A DNA stretch of 64,000 nt from positions 1 to 64,000 of the forward strand of contig DYWZ01000034.1 in the NCBI GenBank assembly GCA_020742395.1, given 5' to 3'. The stretch comes from Enterococcus columbae. GTDB taxonomy: Bacteria; Bacillota; Bacilli; Lactobacillales; Enterococcaceae. The position numbers and the translations under genes are program-made. Under the pieces are notes generated by a model. That model was not told where the DNA came from and ran no database searches. It worked only from the letters and a program-made list of their open reading frames with translations. Shown piece by piece: positions 30,306-39,872 of the stretch. How positions within the stretch are numbered: position 1 is the first letter of the stretch; every line of letters starts with the position of its first letter.

Positions 30306-31392
30306 GCCACTTTCTGATATTGCAAACTATGTAATTGATAGGATTGAAGTTGATAAATTAACTTTGGATAATTACATTTCAACAGAAAATATGATTTCAA
30401 ATAAAGGTGGTGTTGGTAAATCAGCTAAGCTACCAAAAAGTAAAACAACAGCTTCGTATAAAAAAAGTGATGTATTAATTTCAAATATTCGACCCTATTT
30501 CAAAAAAATTTGGTTTTCTAAAAATGATGGTGGTTGTTCAAACGATATTTTAGTATTGCGTGCTAAAGAAGGTATTTATCCTGAATATTTGTATTATGTT
30601 TTATCAAATGACTCTTTTTTTGAGTACGCTACAGCTACGTCAAAAGGAACAAAAATGCCTCGAGGAGATAAACAAGCTATTATGAAATATCGAGTGCCAG
30701 ATATTTCACTTGATATACAGATTAAAATAGCAGATATGTTATCCACGATTGATGCGTTAATTTATGAAAATAATAAGATAAATGAGAATTTAGAATGTCA
30801 AATTTCAACACTTTATAAATCGTGGTTTGAAGACTTTGAATTAAATGGAGGTGTTTGTCCAGAAAAATGGAAAAATCAAAAATTTTCATTAATTGCAAAC
30901 TTTTCCAATGGGAAACGACCATCTATTAAAGATAAAAAACTCACTAAAAATACACCATATCCTATTATAGGTGCAGCGTCTGTAATGGGATTTACATCAA
31001 ATTTTAACCATACAGATAAAATACTTGTTATTGGTCGTGTAGGGACACATGGTATTGTACAGAGGTTTAATATTCCTTGTTGGGTTTCAGATAATGCAAT
31101 TACTATTAAGAGCAACTTCTATGAATTTACCCACCAAGTTTTGAAAAGAATCGATTACTCATCATTGAACCGTGGGTCTACACAGCCACTAATTACACAA
31201 AGCGATTTGAAAAAAGTTAATATATTAGTCCCAGACATTAAATCTCTAGAAAAATTCGAGAATATTGCTGGAACATTGATGAATCAATGGGAAGTTAGAC
31301 AACAAGAAAATATTAAACTCTCTATATTACGCGATACGCTTTTAACAAAATTGATATCTGGTGAAATTGATGTCTCCTCAATTAGTATTTAG
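30295..31392 (+). CDS. hsdS: Type I restriction specificity subunit (currently expressed allele)
   Basis: Two TRD halves (KYKPLSDIANYVIDR...; CPEKWKNQKFSLIANFSNGKRP...) with conserved helical spacers; TTG start at 30295. Confidence 0.93.
   Translation: MKYKPLSDIANYVIDRIEVDKLTLDNYISTENMISNKGGVGKSAKLPKSKTTASYKKSDVLISNIRPYFKKIWFSKNDGGCSNDILVLRAKEGIYPEYLYYVLSNDSFFEYATATSKGTKMPRGDKQAIMKYRVPDISLDIQIKIADMLSTIDALIYENNKINENLECQISTLYKSWFEDFELNGGVCPEKWKNQKFSLIANFSNGKRPSIKDKKLTKNTPYPIIGAASVMGFTSNFNHTDKILVIGRVGTHGIVQRFNIPCWVSDNAITIKSNFYEFTHQVLKRIDYSSLNRGSTQPLITQSDLKKVNILVPDIKSLEKFENIAGTLMNQWEVRQQENIKLSILRDTLLTKLISGEIDVSSISI
30778..30794 (+). repeat. Invertible-hsdS repeat copy A (direct orientation)
   Basis: AGATAAATGAGAATTTA encoding KINENL in the hsdS central spacer. 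Confidence 0.88.
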
Positions 31393-31396
31393 AATG

Positions 31397-31412
31397 CTAA
31401 ATTCTCATTTAA
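31397..31412 (-). repeat. Invertible-hsdS repeat copy B (inverted)
   Basis: CTAAATTCTCATTTAA just after the hsdS stop. Confidence 0.85.
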
Positions 31413-31461
31413 CTTAATAACTCCTACCAACGGCGGGAGAAAAACAGCGGAACTGCCGTTG

Positions 31462-31495
31462 ATTCGTTCTCTGAAAAATAAAAAGGAGAACGAAT
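31462..31495 (+). promoter_or_regulatory. Hairpin sequestering the recombinase RBS
   Basis: Perfect 10-bp stem ATTCGTTCTC (31462-31471) / GAGAACGAAT (31486-31495); the second arm overlaps AAGGAG, ATG at 31497. Confidence 0.72.
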
Positions 31496-31496
31496 T

Positions 31497-32480
31497 ATGA
31501 AACAAATAATTATAGAAGAAATTGTACAGAAAATGTTACCTTATCTTGATAATGCTCAAATTCAAAAATTACAAGAAACTTTGCAGTATACTCTTTTTAA
31601 TTATGAAATCACAGGAGACATTAAAGCAGAGGAAGACGATACTCAAAAATTAGTCGAATCATTCTTGTATGCCAAGCGAATAGAAGGATGTTCAGAAAAA
31701 ACTATTAAGTATTACAGTGCAACTATTGAAGCGATGTTAGTTACTGTAGATAAAGAAGTTCGTCATATACATACGGATGATTTAAGGGCGTATTTAACAA
31801 ATTATCAAGAAAATCATGGATCTAGTCGAGTAACAATTGATAATATTAGAAGAATTTTATCCAGTTTCTTTTCTTGGTTGGAGGATGAAGATTATATTCT
31901 AAAAAGTCCAGTACGAAGAATTCATAAGGTTAAAACTGCAACGAACATCAAAGAAACATATACTGATGAAGAATTAGAGAAAATGCGAGATAATTGTACT
32001 GAACTTAGAGATCTAGCAATTATTGATATGTTGGCTTCTACAGGAATGCGTATTGGAGAAATGGTATTGCTAAATAAGGCGGATATCAAATTCAATGAGC
32101 GCGAATGTATAGTATTTGGTAAAGGTGATAAGGAAAGAGTGGTTTATTTTGACGCAAGAACGAAAATCCATCTACAGAACTATATAAATAGTAGGACAGA
32201 TGATAACCCAGCACTCTTTGTGACATTGCGAGCACCACATACAAGGATAACTATTGGTGGAATAGAATCACGATTAAGAGAGATGGGAAGAATTTTAGAA
32301 ATAGAAAAAGTCCATCCACACAAGTTTAGAAGAACGCTTGCAACGATGGCGATAGATAAGGGGATGCCGATTGAGCAGTTGCAGCAACTCTTGGGACATA
32401 AACGAATAGATACGACCTTGCAATATGCAATGGTCAAGCAGAGCAATGTGAAGCAGGCACATAGGAAATACATAGGATAG
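31497..32480 (+). CDS. Tyrosine recombinase/integrase, XerC-like, presumed hsdS invertase
   Basis: ASTGMRIGEMVLL, HPHKFRRTLATMAIDKGMPIEQLQQLLGHKRIDTTLQY catalytic signature; embedded between hsdS loci. Confidence 0.93.
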   Translation: MKQIIIEEIVQKMLPYLDNAQIQKLQETLQYTLFNYEITGDIKAEEDDTQKLVESFLYAKRIEGCSEKTIKYYSATIEAMLVTVDKEVRHIHTDDLRAYLTNYQENHGSSRVTIDNIRRILSSFFSWLEDEDYILKSPVRRIHKVKTATNIKETYTDEELEKMRDNCTELRDLAIIDMLASTGMRIGEMVLLNKADIKFNERECIVFGKGDKERVVYFDARTKIHLQNYINSRTDDNPALFVTLRAPHTRITIGGIESRLREMGRILEIEKVHPHKFRRTLATMAIDKGMPIEQLQQLLGHKRIDTTLQYAMVKQSNVKQAHRKYIG

Positions 32481-32491
32481 GAGAATTTGAT

Positions 32492-33004
32492 ATGGCTGAA
32501 TGGATAAAATGCAGTTTGGGTGATATAGCAGAAGTAACGATGGGGCAATCGCCAAAATCTGAATTCTATAATACTGATGGTGAAGGATTGCCATTTATGC
32601 AAGGGAATAGAACTTTTGGAAGATTGTATCCAATATTTGATACATATACAACAAAGATTACAAAAGTTGCTGAAGCAGGGGATATCATCATGAGCGTTCG
32701 TGCACCAGTAGGTGATTTAAATATAACGCCTGTGAAAATGTGCTTAGGAAGAGGACTGTGTGGAATTAAAGCAAAAAATGGAGAACGCGATTTTCTTTAT
32801 TATCTTCTCAAGTACAATATTAGTAATTTATTAAACAAGGAAAGTGGTACAGTTTTTGGATCAGTTAATAAGAAAGATATTAATGGGTTAGAAGTAAATA
32901 TTCCTGATAGTGTCTCTATACAAAGAAAAATTTCGGAGATTCTTAGAAATTTTGACGATAAAATAGAGTTAAATGAAAAGATAAATGAGAATTTAACAGC
33001 TTAA
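32492..33004 (+). CDS. Silent/partial HsdS N-terminal half (alternative TRD1)
   Basis: 170 aa single TRD ending ...KINENLTA*, truncated exactly at repeat C. Confidence 0.9.
   Translation: MAEWIKCSLGDIAEVTMGQSPKSEFYNTDGEGLPFMQGNRTFGRLYPIFDTYTTKITKVAEAGDIIMSVRAPVGDLNITPVKMCLGRGLCGIKAKNGERDFLYYLLKYNISNLLNKESGTVFGSVNKKDINGLEVNIPDSVSIQRKISEILRNFDDKIELNEKINENLTA
32979..32995 (+). repeat. Invertible-hsdS repeat copy C (direct orientation)
   Basis: AGATAAATGAGAATTTA. Confidence 0.88.
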
Positions 33005-33661
33005 GATTCAACTTTAGATAAATCAATCTCTCCAGTAATTAATTTTGGAAGTAACAAATCTCTTATTTCTGAAAGCTGTTTGTTCTCTATTCGATTAGCA
33101 ATTATTAAATCATAAATTGGTTGAAGTAAAGAACCTATTCGATAATAGTCTGATTTATTTGGAATGAGGACCTCTGAATTTTTGAGTTCACTACGTTTGA
33201 TATGTCCCATAGTTGTCGCCTTATCTGTAGCTATGGAGATAAAGTGAGAAAGATGGTGTTTGGTCCAAGAATAATAAAACCATTTGTCGTACTTATTTGA
33301 CGTGACTTTGAACAGATGTTGATTCAATCCACAAATACCACCACACCAAAAATCAACTAATAGACTGCCTGACCATGAAAAGATTACGTCACCATCATGA
33401 ATGATGTATTCATGTTTAATTGTTGGAGAACAAGTATCACTATTATTATCGCAAAATCCTTGGCGGAGTTCTTTGATTTTAAGTACCGGAATACCTATTT
33501 CATTATTGAACGGACGATATTTTTGCATAGCAATCCCGTTTAGATACTCTGCAATATCTGTCAAATTAGCTGTTGTCCAGCCGTTAGGAAGTGTTTTAAT
33601 GGATAAAAATTCGTTAATAAAAATTTCATTAGCTTGCTGTTCTAAATTCTCATTTATCTGA
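33001..33661 (-). CDS. Silent, promoterless HsdS C-terminal half (alternative TRD2) in inverted orientation
   Basis: Frame is open from repeat D: QINENLEQQANEIFINEFLSIKTLPNGWTTANLTDIAEYLNG...LLPKLITGEIDLSKVES*; the supplied ORF starts inside at 33564. Confidence 0.88.
33643..33659 (-). repeat. Invertible-hsdS repeat copy D (inverted)
   Basis: TAAATTCTCATTTATCT, exact reverse complement of copies A and C. Confidence 0.88.
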
Positions 33662-33788
33662 GGTAGGTCTTTAAAAAATATTTGAAAATTAGGGATATAT
33701 GTAAAGAAAGTACTTATTGGGGGGAGTAAGCAGTATATAGTTAAAAAGTTTTAGATTGGATTCAAGTTACTAGGGGGAGTGATGTTTT

Positions 33789-36700
33789 GTGAGTTATGCA
33801 GAAAGCAATTATGAGGAAGCTATTCTAGAGTTTTTTGAGAATTTGGGATATAACCGTATACTAGGTTACGATGTTGAACGAGATTATTATAATCCACTAT
33901 ATATGGATGAATTAGAAGTAGCATTACAACAGATAAATCCTACTTTGCCTGTTATTGCAATTAATGAAGCAATTGAAAAACTTCAACATTTTGAGAGTGG
34001 TTCATTGTTACAAAAAAATAAAGTATTTATGGATTATCTACAAAATGGGATAACTGTTTCATATTTCTATGACGGAGAGCAAAAGAATTCTATTGTCTAT
34101 TTGGTGGATTATGAAAATATTGAAAATAATATATTTACAGTTGCCAATCAATGGAGGATAGAAGATAAAGTTCCTCATCGTCCTGATGTAATTGTATTTT
34201 TAAACGGATTACCTATCGTAGTCTTTGAACTGAAGAGTCCATCGCGTGAAGAAACAGATGCTTCAGATGCTTATTTACAACTAAAGACATATCAGAGAAA
34301 TATCCCAGTATTATTTAACTACAATGCTTTTAATGTGATGAGTGATATGGCCATTTCAAAAGCAGGAACAATTACTGCTGGAGAAGATCGTTACATGGAA
34401 TGGAAAACAAAAGATGGTAGCTATGAAAATACACAGTTTGCCCAATTTGATACCTTTATTGAAGGAATTTTTGAAAAGAATCGTTTCTTGGATATTTTGA
34501 AAAATTTTATTTGTTTTTCTGAAGATGCAAAAATTTTAGCTGCTTATCACCAATATTTTGCTGTACGAAAGGCTATTGAATCAACTTTAAAAGCATCAAA
34601 GAAAGATGGCCGAGGAGGAGTTTTCTGGCATACACAAGGGAGTGGAAAATCACTTTCGATGGTCTTCTATGCACATCTTTTACAGAAAGTAATGGATTCA
34701 CCAACCATTGTAGTGATTACCGACCGAAATGATTTAGATGACCAGTTGTTCACTCAATTCTCTAAGTGCTCTGATTTTCTACGTCAAAAACCTATTCAGG
34801 CAACGAGTCGAGAAAATTTAAAAGAGCTTTTAGCTGGTCGGGTTGCCAATGGAATTATATTTACTACGATGCAAAAGTTTGAATTATTAGATGAACCATT
34901 ATCTGAGCGAAGAAACATTGTGGTAATGGCTGATGAAGCGCATCGTGGACAATATGGTTTGGAAGAAAAAGTTGGCACAGATGGTAAAATTCATGTTGGT
35001 ACAGCCAGAATTATCCGTGATCAATTACCAAATGCAACATATATTGGATTTACTGGTACGCCGATATCAAATAAGGATAAGTCAACAACTGAAGTGTTTG
35101 GAAATTATATCGATATTTATGATATGACGCAGGCCGTTGAAGATGGTGCCACTCGTCCTGTTTATTATGAAAGCCGAGTAATACATCTTAAGTTAGATGA
35201 AAACATTTTGAAATTGATTGATCAAGAGTATGAGATACTAGCTGAACAAGCAGAAGAGTATGCGATTGAAAAAAGTAAGAAGGAACTTGGTAAACTCGAT
35301 TCAATACTAGGATCAGATACGACACTCAATGCATTAGTAGATGATATTATTGATCATTATGAAAATAATCGTGCTCATGAGCTTACAGGTAAGGCAATGA
35401 TTGTGGCCTATTCGCGACCAATTGCAATGAAGATTTATCAAATTATGCTTGAAAAACGTCCAAATTGGAAAGATAAAATTGGTATTGTAATGACTTCTGG
35501 AAACAACGATCCAGAAGAATGGCACGATATTATTGGAAATAAACGCCACAAAGAAGAAATGGCAAGACGTTTTAAAGACAATAAGGACCCATTTAAAATT
35601 GCAATAGTGGTTGATATGTGGTTGACAGGATTTGATGTACCTAGTCTTGCTACAATGTATGTTTTCAAACCAATGAAAGGTCATAATTTAATGCAGGCCA
35701 TTGCACGTGTAAATCGTGTGTATAAAGATAAAGAAGGTGGACTTGTAGTTGATTATGTTGGAATTGCTGGTGCATTGAAACAAGCGATGAATGACTATAC
35801 CAAACGTGATAAAGGTAATTTTGGTGATACAGATATTGCAAAAACAGCTTATCCAAAATTTGTTGAAAAGTTGGAAGTTTGTCGTGATATGTTTTATGGA
35901 TTTGATTATTCTGCATTTATGGATGAATCTGCAACTGACTTAGTTCGCGCGAAAACAATTAGCGGTGGTGTTAACTTCATTACTGGGGTGAAGGAAGAAA
36001 AGCACAAAGAAACTTTTATCAAAGAGGCCTTATTACTACGTCAGGCATTACAACTTTGTCGTTCGTTACTTTCATCAGAAGAAAGATTTGAAGCATCCTA
36101 TTTTGAAGCAGTGCGTACTTTGCTTACCAGAGTGACTGTTAGTTCAAAGCAATTATCCTTGAAAGAAATTAATACTCGCATTAATGAATTATTGAAAGCA
36201 AGTATCAAGAGCGAAGGGGTAATAAATTTATTCTCAGATGTGGATACAGGATTCTCACTGTTTGATCCTAAATTCCTAGATGAAATTGCAAAAATGAAAG
36301 AGAAAAACTTAGCAGTTGAATTACTGAAAAAATTGATTTCCGAACAAGTTTCTCTGTATAAGCGGACAAATTTAGTCAAATCAGAAAAATTTTCTGAACG
36401 TCTAACTCGCGCAATGAAATCTTATTTGAATGGAATGCTTACAAATGAAGAAGTCATTCAAGAATTGATGAAGATGGCAAAGGAAATGTCTTCAGCTAAC
36501 GAAGAATCAAATTCATTAGGATTGACTGATGAGGAATTAGCATTCTATGATGCATTAACAAAACCAGCAGCAATAAAAGATTTCTATGAAAATGACCAGT
36601 TAGTCGCTTTGACACATGAGTTAACTGATATGCTTAGAAAGAGCCGAACCATAGATTGGCAACGAAAAGAATCAGCACGAGCACGAATGCGGATGATGGT

Positions 36701-36872
36701 TAAAAAATTACTTAGAAAATATAAGTATCCACCAGAAGAAGTAGCTGAAGCGATGGATACGGTTATGCGTCAATGTGAGCTATGGACTGATTCAGGTGTA
36801 GTTTATTTTGATCAATATCGAAATCAGCACGATATGTCTATGGTTGCTGATGATAGGGATGATTATAAATAA
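33789..36872 (+). CDS. hsdR: Type I restriction endonuclease/translocase subunit
   Basis: PDVIVFLNGLPIVVFELKSP nuclease motif; HTQGSGKSLSMVFYA, ADEAHRGQYG, TGTPIS, QAIARVNRVY helicase motifs. Confidence 0.96.
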   Translation: MSYAESNYEEAILEFFENLGYNRILGYDVERDYYNPLYMDELEVALQQINPTLPVIAINEAIEKLQHFESGSLLQKNKVFMDYLQNGITVSYFYDGEQKNSIVYLVDYENIENNIFTVANQWRIEDKVPHRPDVIVFLNGLPIVVFELKSPSREETDASDAYLQLKTYQRNIPVLFNYNAFNVMSDMAISKAGTITAGEDRYMEWKTKDGSYENTQFAQFDTFIEGIFEKNRFLDILKNFICFSEDAKILAAYHQYFAVRKAIESTLKASKKDGRGGVFWHTQGSGKSLSMVFYAHLLQKVMDSPTIVVITDRNDLDDQLFTQFSKCSDFLRQKPIQATSRENLKELLAGRVANGIIFTTMQKFELLDEPLSERRNIVVMADEAHRGQYGLEEKVGTDGKIHVGTARIIRDQLPNATYIGFTGTPISNKDKSTTEVFGNYIDIYDMTQAVEDGATRPVYYESRVIHLKLDENILKLIDQEYEILAEQAEEYAIEKSKKELGKLDSILGSDTTLNALVDDIIDHYENNRAHELTGKAMIVAYSRPIAMKIYQIMLEKRPNWKDKIGIVMTSGNNDPEEWHDIIGNKRHKEEMARRFKDNKDPFKIAIVVDMWLTGFDVPSLATMYVFKPMKGHNLMQAIARVNRVYKDKEGGLVVDYVGIAGALKQAMNDYTKRDKGNFGDTDIAKTAYPKFVEKLEVCRDMFYGFDYSAFMDESATDLVRAKTISGGVNFITGVKEEKHKETFIKEALLLRQALQLCRSLLSSEERFEASYFEAVRTLLTRVTVSSKQLSLKEINTRINELLKASIKSEGVINLFSDVDTGFSLFDPKFLDEIAKMKEKNLAVELLKKLISEQVSLYKRTNLVKSEKFSERLTRAMKSYLNGMLTNEEVIQELMKMAKEMSSANEESNSLGLTDEELAFYDALTKPAAIKDFYENDQLVALTHELTDMLRKSRTIDWQRKESARARMRMMVKKLLRKYKYPPEEVAEAMDTVMRQCELWTDSGVVYFDQYRNQHDMSMVADDRDDYK

Positions 36873-37001
36873 TATCAAAATAATAAGTGTAAGAAAACTT
36901 ATTAATTGAAAATATTAGTACCTTAGAATTTTTTTCAGACATAATACAATAAATAAGTTTAATATATTTCGTAAATAATCGTTTAATAATTAATGACAAT
37001 G

Positions 37002-37038
37002 AAATCTCCAAGTATGTATTGACTTTGGAGATTTTTTT
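37002..37038 (+). terminator. Terminator downstream of hsdR
   Basis: AAATCTCCAAGTATGTATTGACTTTGGAGATTTTTTT. Confidence 0.8.
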
Positions 37039-37137
37039 GGTAAATACGTTGATTTTTTATTAAATTCTTGTACTAAGGTTGTGACTAGTCTAAAATCGGC
37101 GTATGATAGCTTAGAAATCATTTTTTGGAGGAAAGAT

Positions 37138-38049
37138 ATGTTTAGTCATTTATCTAATTCTGTTTTACAGATGAGCATGATCTTTTTATCTATCGTCATC
37201 GAGGCCTTGCCCTTTGTTTTACTGGGCTGTATCATTTCGGGGGCGTTGCATGTGTATTTAACACCAGATAGAGTGCGCAAAATATTACCGAAAAATAAAT
37301 TTCTATCAATTCTAATTGGCAGTACGATGGGGATTTTTTTTCCTTCGTGTGAGTGTGGGATTGTTCCTATTGTCAATCAATTTGTAAGAAAGGATGTACC
37401 GGCGTATACTGCCTTTGCTTTTATGTTGACGGCACCGATTATCAATCCGATTGTTTTGTTTTCAACTTTTATCGCTTTTGGTAATTCATGGAAGTTTGCT
37501 TTACTCAGAGCGCTAGGAAGCTTAATCGTGGCGATTATTGTTGGTAGCTGGTTAGCTTATTTTTATAAAAAACCAATCTTAACGCAACAAGCGATGCAGG
37601 ATCTTAACTGCAATTTAGACCATCATCATTTGGAACAACCAACAAAGCTACCTTTGAAAAAGCAAATTGGCTCACTTTTAGATCATAGCTTGGATGAGTT
37701 CTTTGATACCGGGCGCTATTTGATTATAGGAGCATTATTATCAGCAAATATGCAGACTTATCTACCAACTAAATGGATTTTGACTTTAGGACATACGGAA
37801 ATTTTAGCTATTTTAGTGATGATTTTACTAGCAATTATTTTATCATTATGTTCTGAGGCAGATGCGTTTATTGGTTCTAGTTTATTAAGCCTTTTTGGCC
37901 AAGGTCCAGTAGTAGCATTTTTAGTCTTTGGTCCAATGGTTGATATTAAGAATTTATTGATGATGAAACGTTACTTTGATGGCCGCTTTATCGCTTCATT
38001 AGTAGGTTTAGTTGCAGTCATTGTATTCGTCTATGCATGGGTGGTGTAA
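37138..38049 (+). CDS. Putative permease, YcgR/UPF0718-like family
   Basis: FPSCECGIVPIV, MLTAPIINPIVLFST, SEADAFI typical of this permease family. Confidence 0.85.
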   Translation: MFSHLSNSVLQMSMIFLSIVIEALPFVLLGCIISGALHVYLTPDRVRKILPKNKFLSILIGSTMGIFFPSCECGIVPIVNQFVRKDVPAYTAFAFMLTAPIINPIVLFSTFIAFGNSWKFALLRALGSLIVAIIVGSWLAYFYKKPILTQQAMQDLNCNLDHHHLEQPTKLPLKKQIGSLLDHSLDEFFDTGRYLIIGALLSANMQTYLPTKWILTLGHTEILAILVMILLAIILSLCSEADAFIGSSLLSLFGQGPVVAFLVFGPMVDIKNLLMMKRYFDGRFIASLVGLVAVIVFVYAWVV

Positions 38050-38051
38050 GT

Positions 38052-39002
38052 ATGATTCGTTTTTTAATTTTGTTAGGCTATGTTCAATTAATGATGTATT
38101 TGCAATTGACCGGTAAACTGAATCAATATATTAATATTCACTATCAATATTTGGCTTTCTTATCGATGATTTTAGCTTTAATTTTGGCCATTGTTCAGTT
38201 GTTTAAATGGGTGAAAGCAGGCGATAAATCTAAGGGAAAGCATGAGCATACGCATCCTATGCATAATCATGGTCATGTGCAGGAAGCTATTGAAGAACAT
38301 TCGCATGATCATCATAGTCATCATCAAGAAACGCATAGCCATGATGATACGCTCCATCATCATCACCATCATCATGGCATGACGAAGTGGTATCAAAAAT
38401 TAATCGGTTATACGCTTTTATGTTTACCCTTAATAGTGGGGTTGTGTTTTCCAAAGGTTAGTTTAGATACGACTATTGTTGAGGCCAAGGGATTTCAGTT
38501 TCCTCTAAGTAAAGAGTCTACTGGGGATCCAAATTTTCAAACACAATATCTACGCCCAGATACGAGTATTTATTTTAATCCTACTGATTATAAAAAGCAG
38601 ATGGATCGCTTGTTAAACAAATACAGTAAAAATAATGTTTTACAAGTCACCGATGCCAATTATTTAGAATTGATGGAAATTATTTATAATTACCCAAGTG
38701 AATTTATTGGTAAAGAGATTTCGTTTGAGGGATTTGTCTATCATTCGACCAAAGAGAATCAACAAGATGTATTTTTATTTCGATTTGGGATTATCCACTG
38801 CATTGCTGATTCTGGGGTTTTCGGCCTAAGAGTAGAGTTGCCGGATAATCAGACCTTTAAAAATGATCAGTGGTTAAAAGTAACGGGCAAACTATCTTCT
38901 GAGTACTATGCACCATTTAAACGAGAGTTGCCTGTTGTTATGGTCGATACGTTAAAAGTCGTTGAGGCACCAGAGAATCAGTATGTTTATCGAACATTTT
39001 AA
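38052..39002 (+). CDS. TIGR03943/YcgQ-like membrane protein with His-rich linker
   Basis: N-terminal TM segments, poly-His/Asp linker (HSHDHHSHHQETHSHDDTLHHHHHHHGM), conserved C-terminal domain; paired with the upstream permease. Confidence 0.85.
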   Translation: MIRFLILLGYVQLMMYLQLTGKLNQYINIHYQYLAFLSMILALILAIVQLFKWVKAGDKSKGKHEHTHPMHNHGHVQEAIEEHSHDHHSHHQETHSHDDTLHHHHHHHGMTKWYQKLIGYTLLCLPLIVGLCFPKVSLDTTIVEAKGFQFPLSKESTGDPNFQTQYLRPDTSIYFNPTDYKKQMDRLLNKYSKNNVLQVTDANYLELMEIIYNYPSEFIGKEISFEGFVYHSTKENQQDVFLFRFGIIHCIADSGVFGLRVELPDNQTFKNDQWLKVTGKLSSEYYAPFKRELPVVMVDTLKVVEAPENQYVYRTF

Positions 39003-39151
39003 ATTTTTTTATGTTTTTGCTGAAATTTTCCCTAAAAATAAAAATATAAGTTATAATAGAGATAGCATATTAGGATGATTTTTAATCAATCAACCTTAAG
39101 ATAAACTATCCTTAAATGCTTGCATTTAAATCAAGGAAGAGGTGTTCTACA

Positions 39152-39421
39152 ATGGGATTTACAGATGAAACAGTTCGCTTTAGTTTTGATGATAATCGAA
39201 AGAAAGAAGTCAGCGAGACTTTAGAGATTGTCTATCGTGCATTAGAAGAAAAAGGCTATAACCCAATTAATCAAATTGTCGGGTATCTATTATCTGGAGA
39301 CCCAGCCTATATTCCACGTTATCGTGATGCGCGTAATTTAATTCGTCGACATGAAAGAGATGAAGTATTAGAGGTATTGATTCGTTACTATCTAACTCAT
39401 CATGGGATTAACGTTCAATGA
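39152..39421 (+). CDS. ireB: IreB family regulatory phosphoprotein (UPF0297)
   Basis: [57 protein letters not shown]; start ATG 39152. Confidence 0.95.
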   Translation: MGFTDETVRFSFDDNRKKEVSETLEIVYRALEEKGYNPINQIVGYLLSGDPAYIPRYRDARNLIRRHERDEVLEVLIRYYLTHHGINVQ

Positions 39422-39846
39422 GAATAATGGGATTAGATGTTGGCTCGAAGACGGTTGGCGTAGCGGTCAGTGATTTGATGGGTTGGACGGCACAAGGTGT
39501 TGAGATTATTCGTATTGATGAAGAAGCTGGTGAATTTGGTTTAGAGCGAGTAGCCGAGCTTGTGAAAGAATATGAAGTAGAAAAATTTGTCGTCGGTCTA
39601 CCTAAAAATATGAATAATACAATTGGTCCGAGAGCACTTGCTTCACAAGCCTATGGTGAGATGTTGATTGCACGTTTTGGTTTACCGGTAGAATTCCAAG
39701 ATGAACGTTTGACAACTGTGCAAGCAGAGCGTATGCTAGTACAAGAGGCCAATACTTCGCGCGCAAAACGCAAAAAGGTAATTGATAAATTGGCGGCAGT
39801 AATGATTTTACAGAATTATTTAGATATTTCTGGTAAGACGTTATAA
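39418..39846 (+). CDS. ruvX: Holliday junction resolvase-like RuvX/YqgF
   Basis: [31 protein letters not shown]. Confidence 0.95.
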   Translation: MRIMGLDVGSKTVGVAVSDLMGWTAQGVEIIRIDEEAGEFGLERVAELVKEYEVEKFVVGLPKNMNNTIGPRALASQAYGEMLIARFGLPVEFQDERLTTVQAERMLVQEANTSRAKRKKVIDKLAAVMILQNYLDISGKTL

Positions 39847-39872
39847 TATATTTACGAAAAGAGGAATAGACT

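Noticed and set aside
33401-33661. Plus-strand ORF 33401-33661
   Set aside because: Antisense to the silent inverted hsdS half; that minus-strand frame is clearly the coding one.
38280-38400. CAT-rich repetitive tract and antisense ORF 38178-38396
   Set aside because: Explained by the His-rich linker of the YcgQ-like protein; the antisense ORF is a Met-rich mirror translation.
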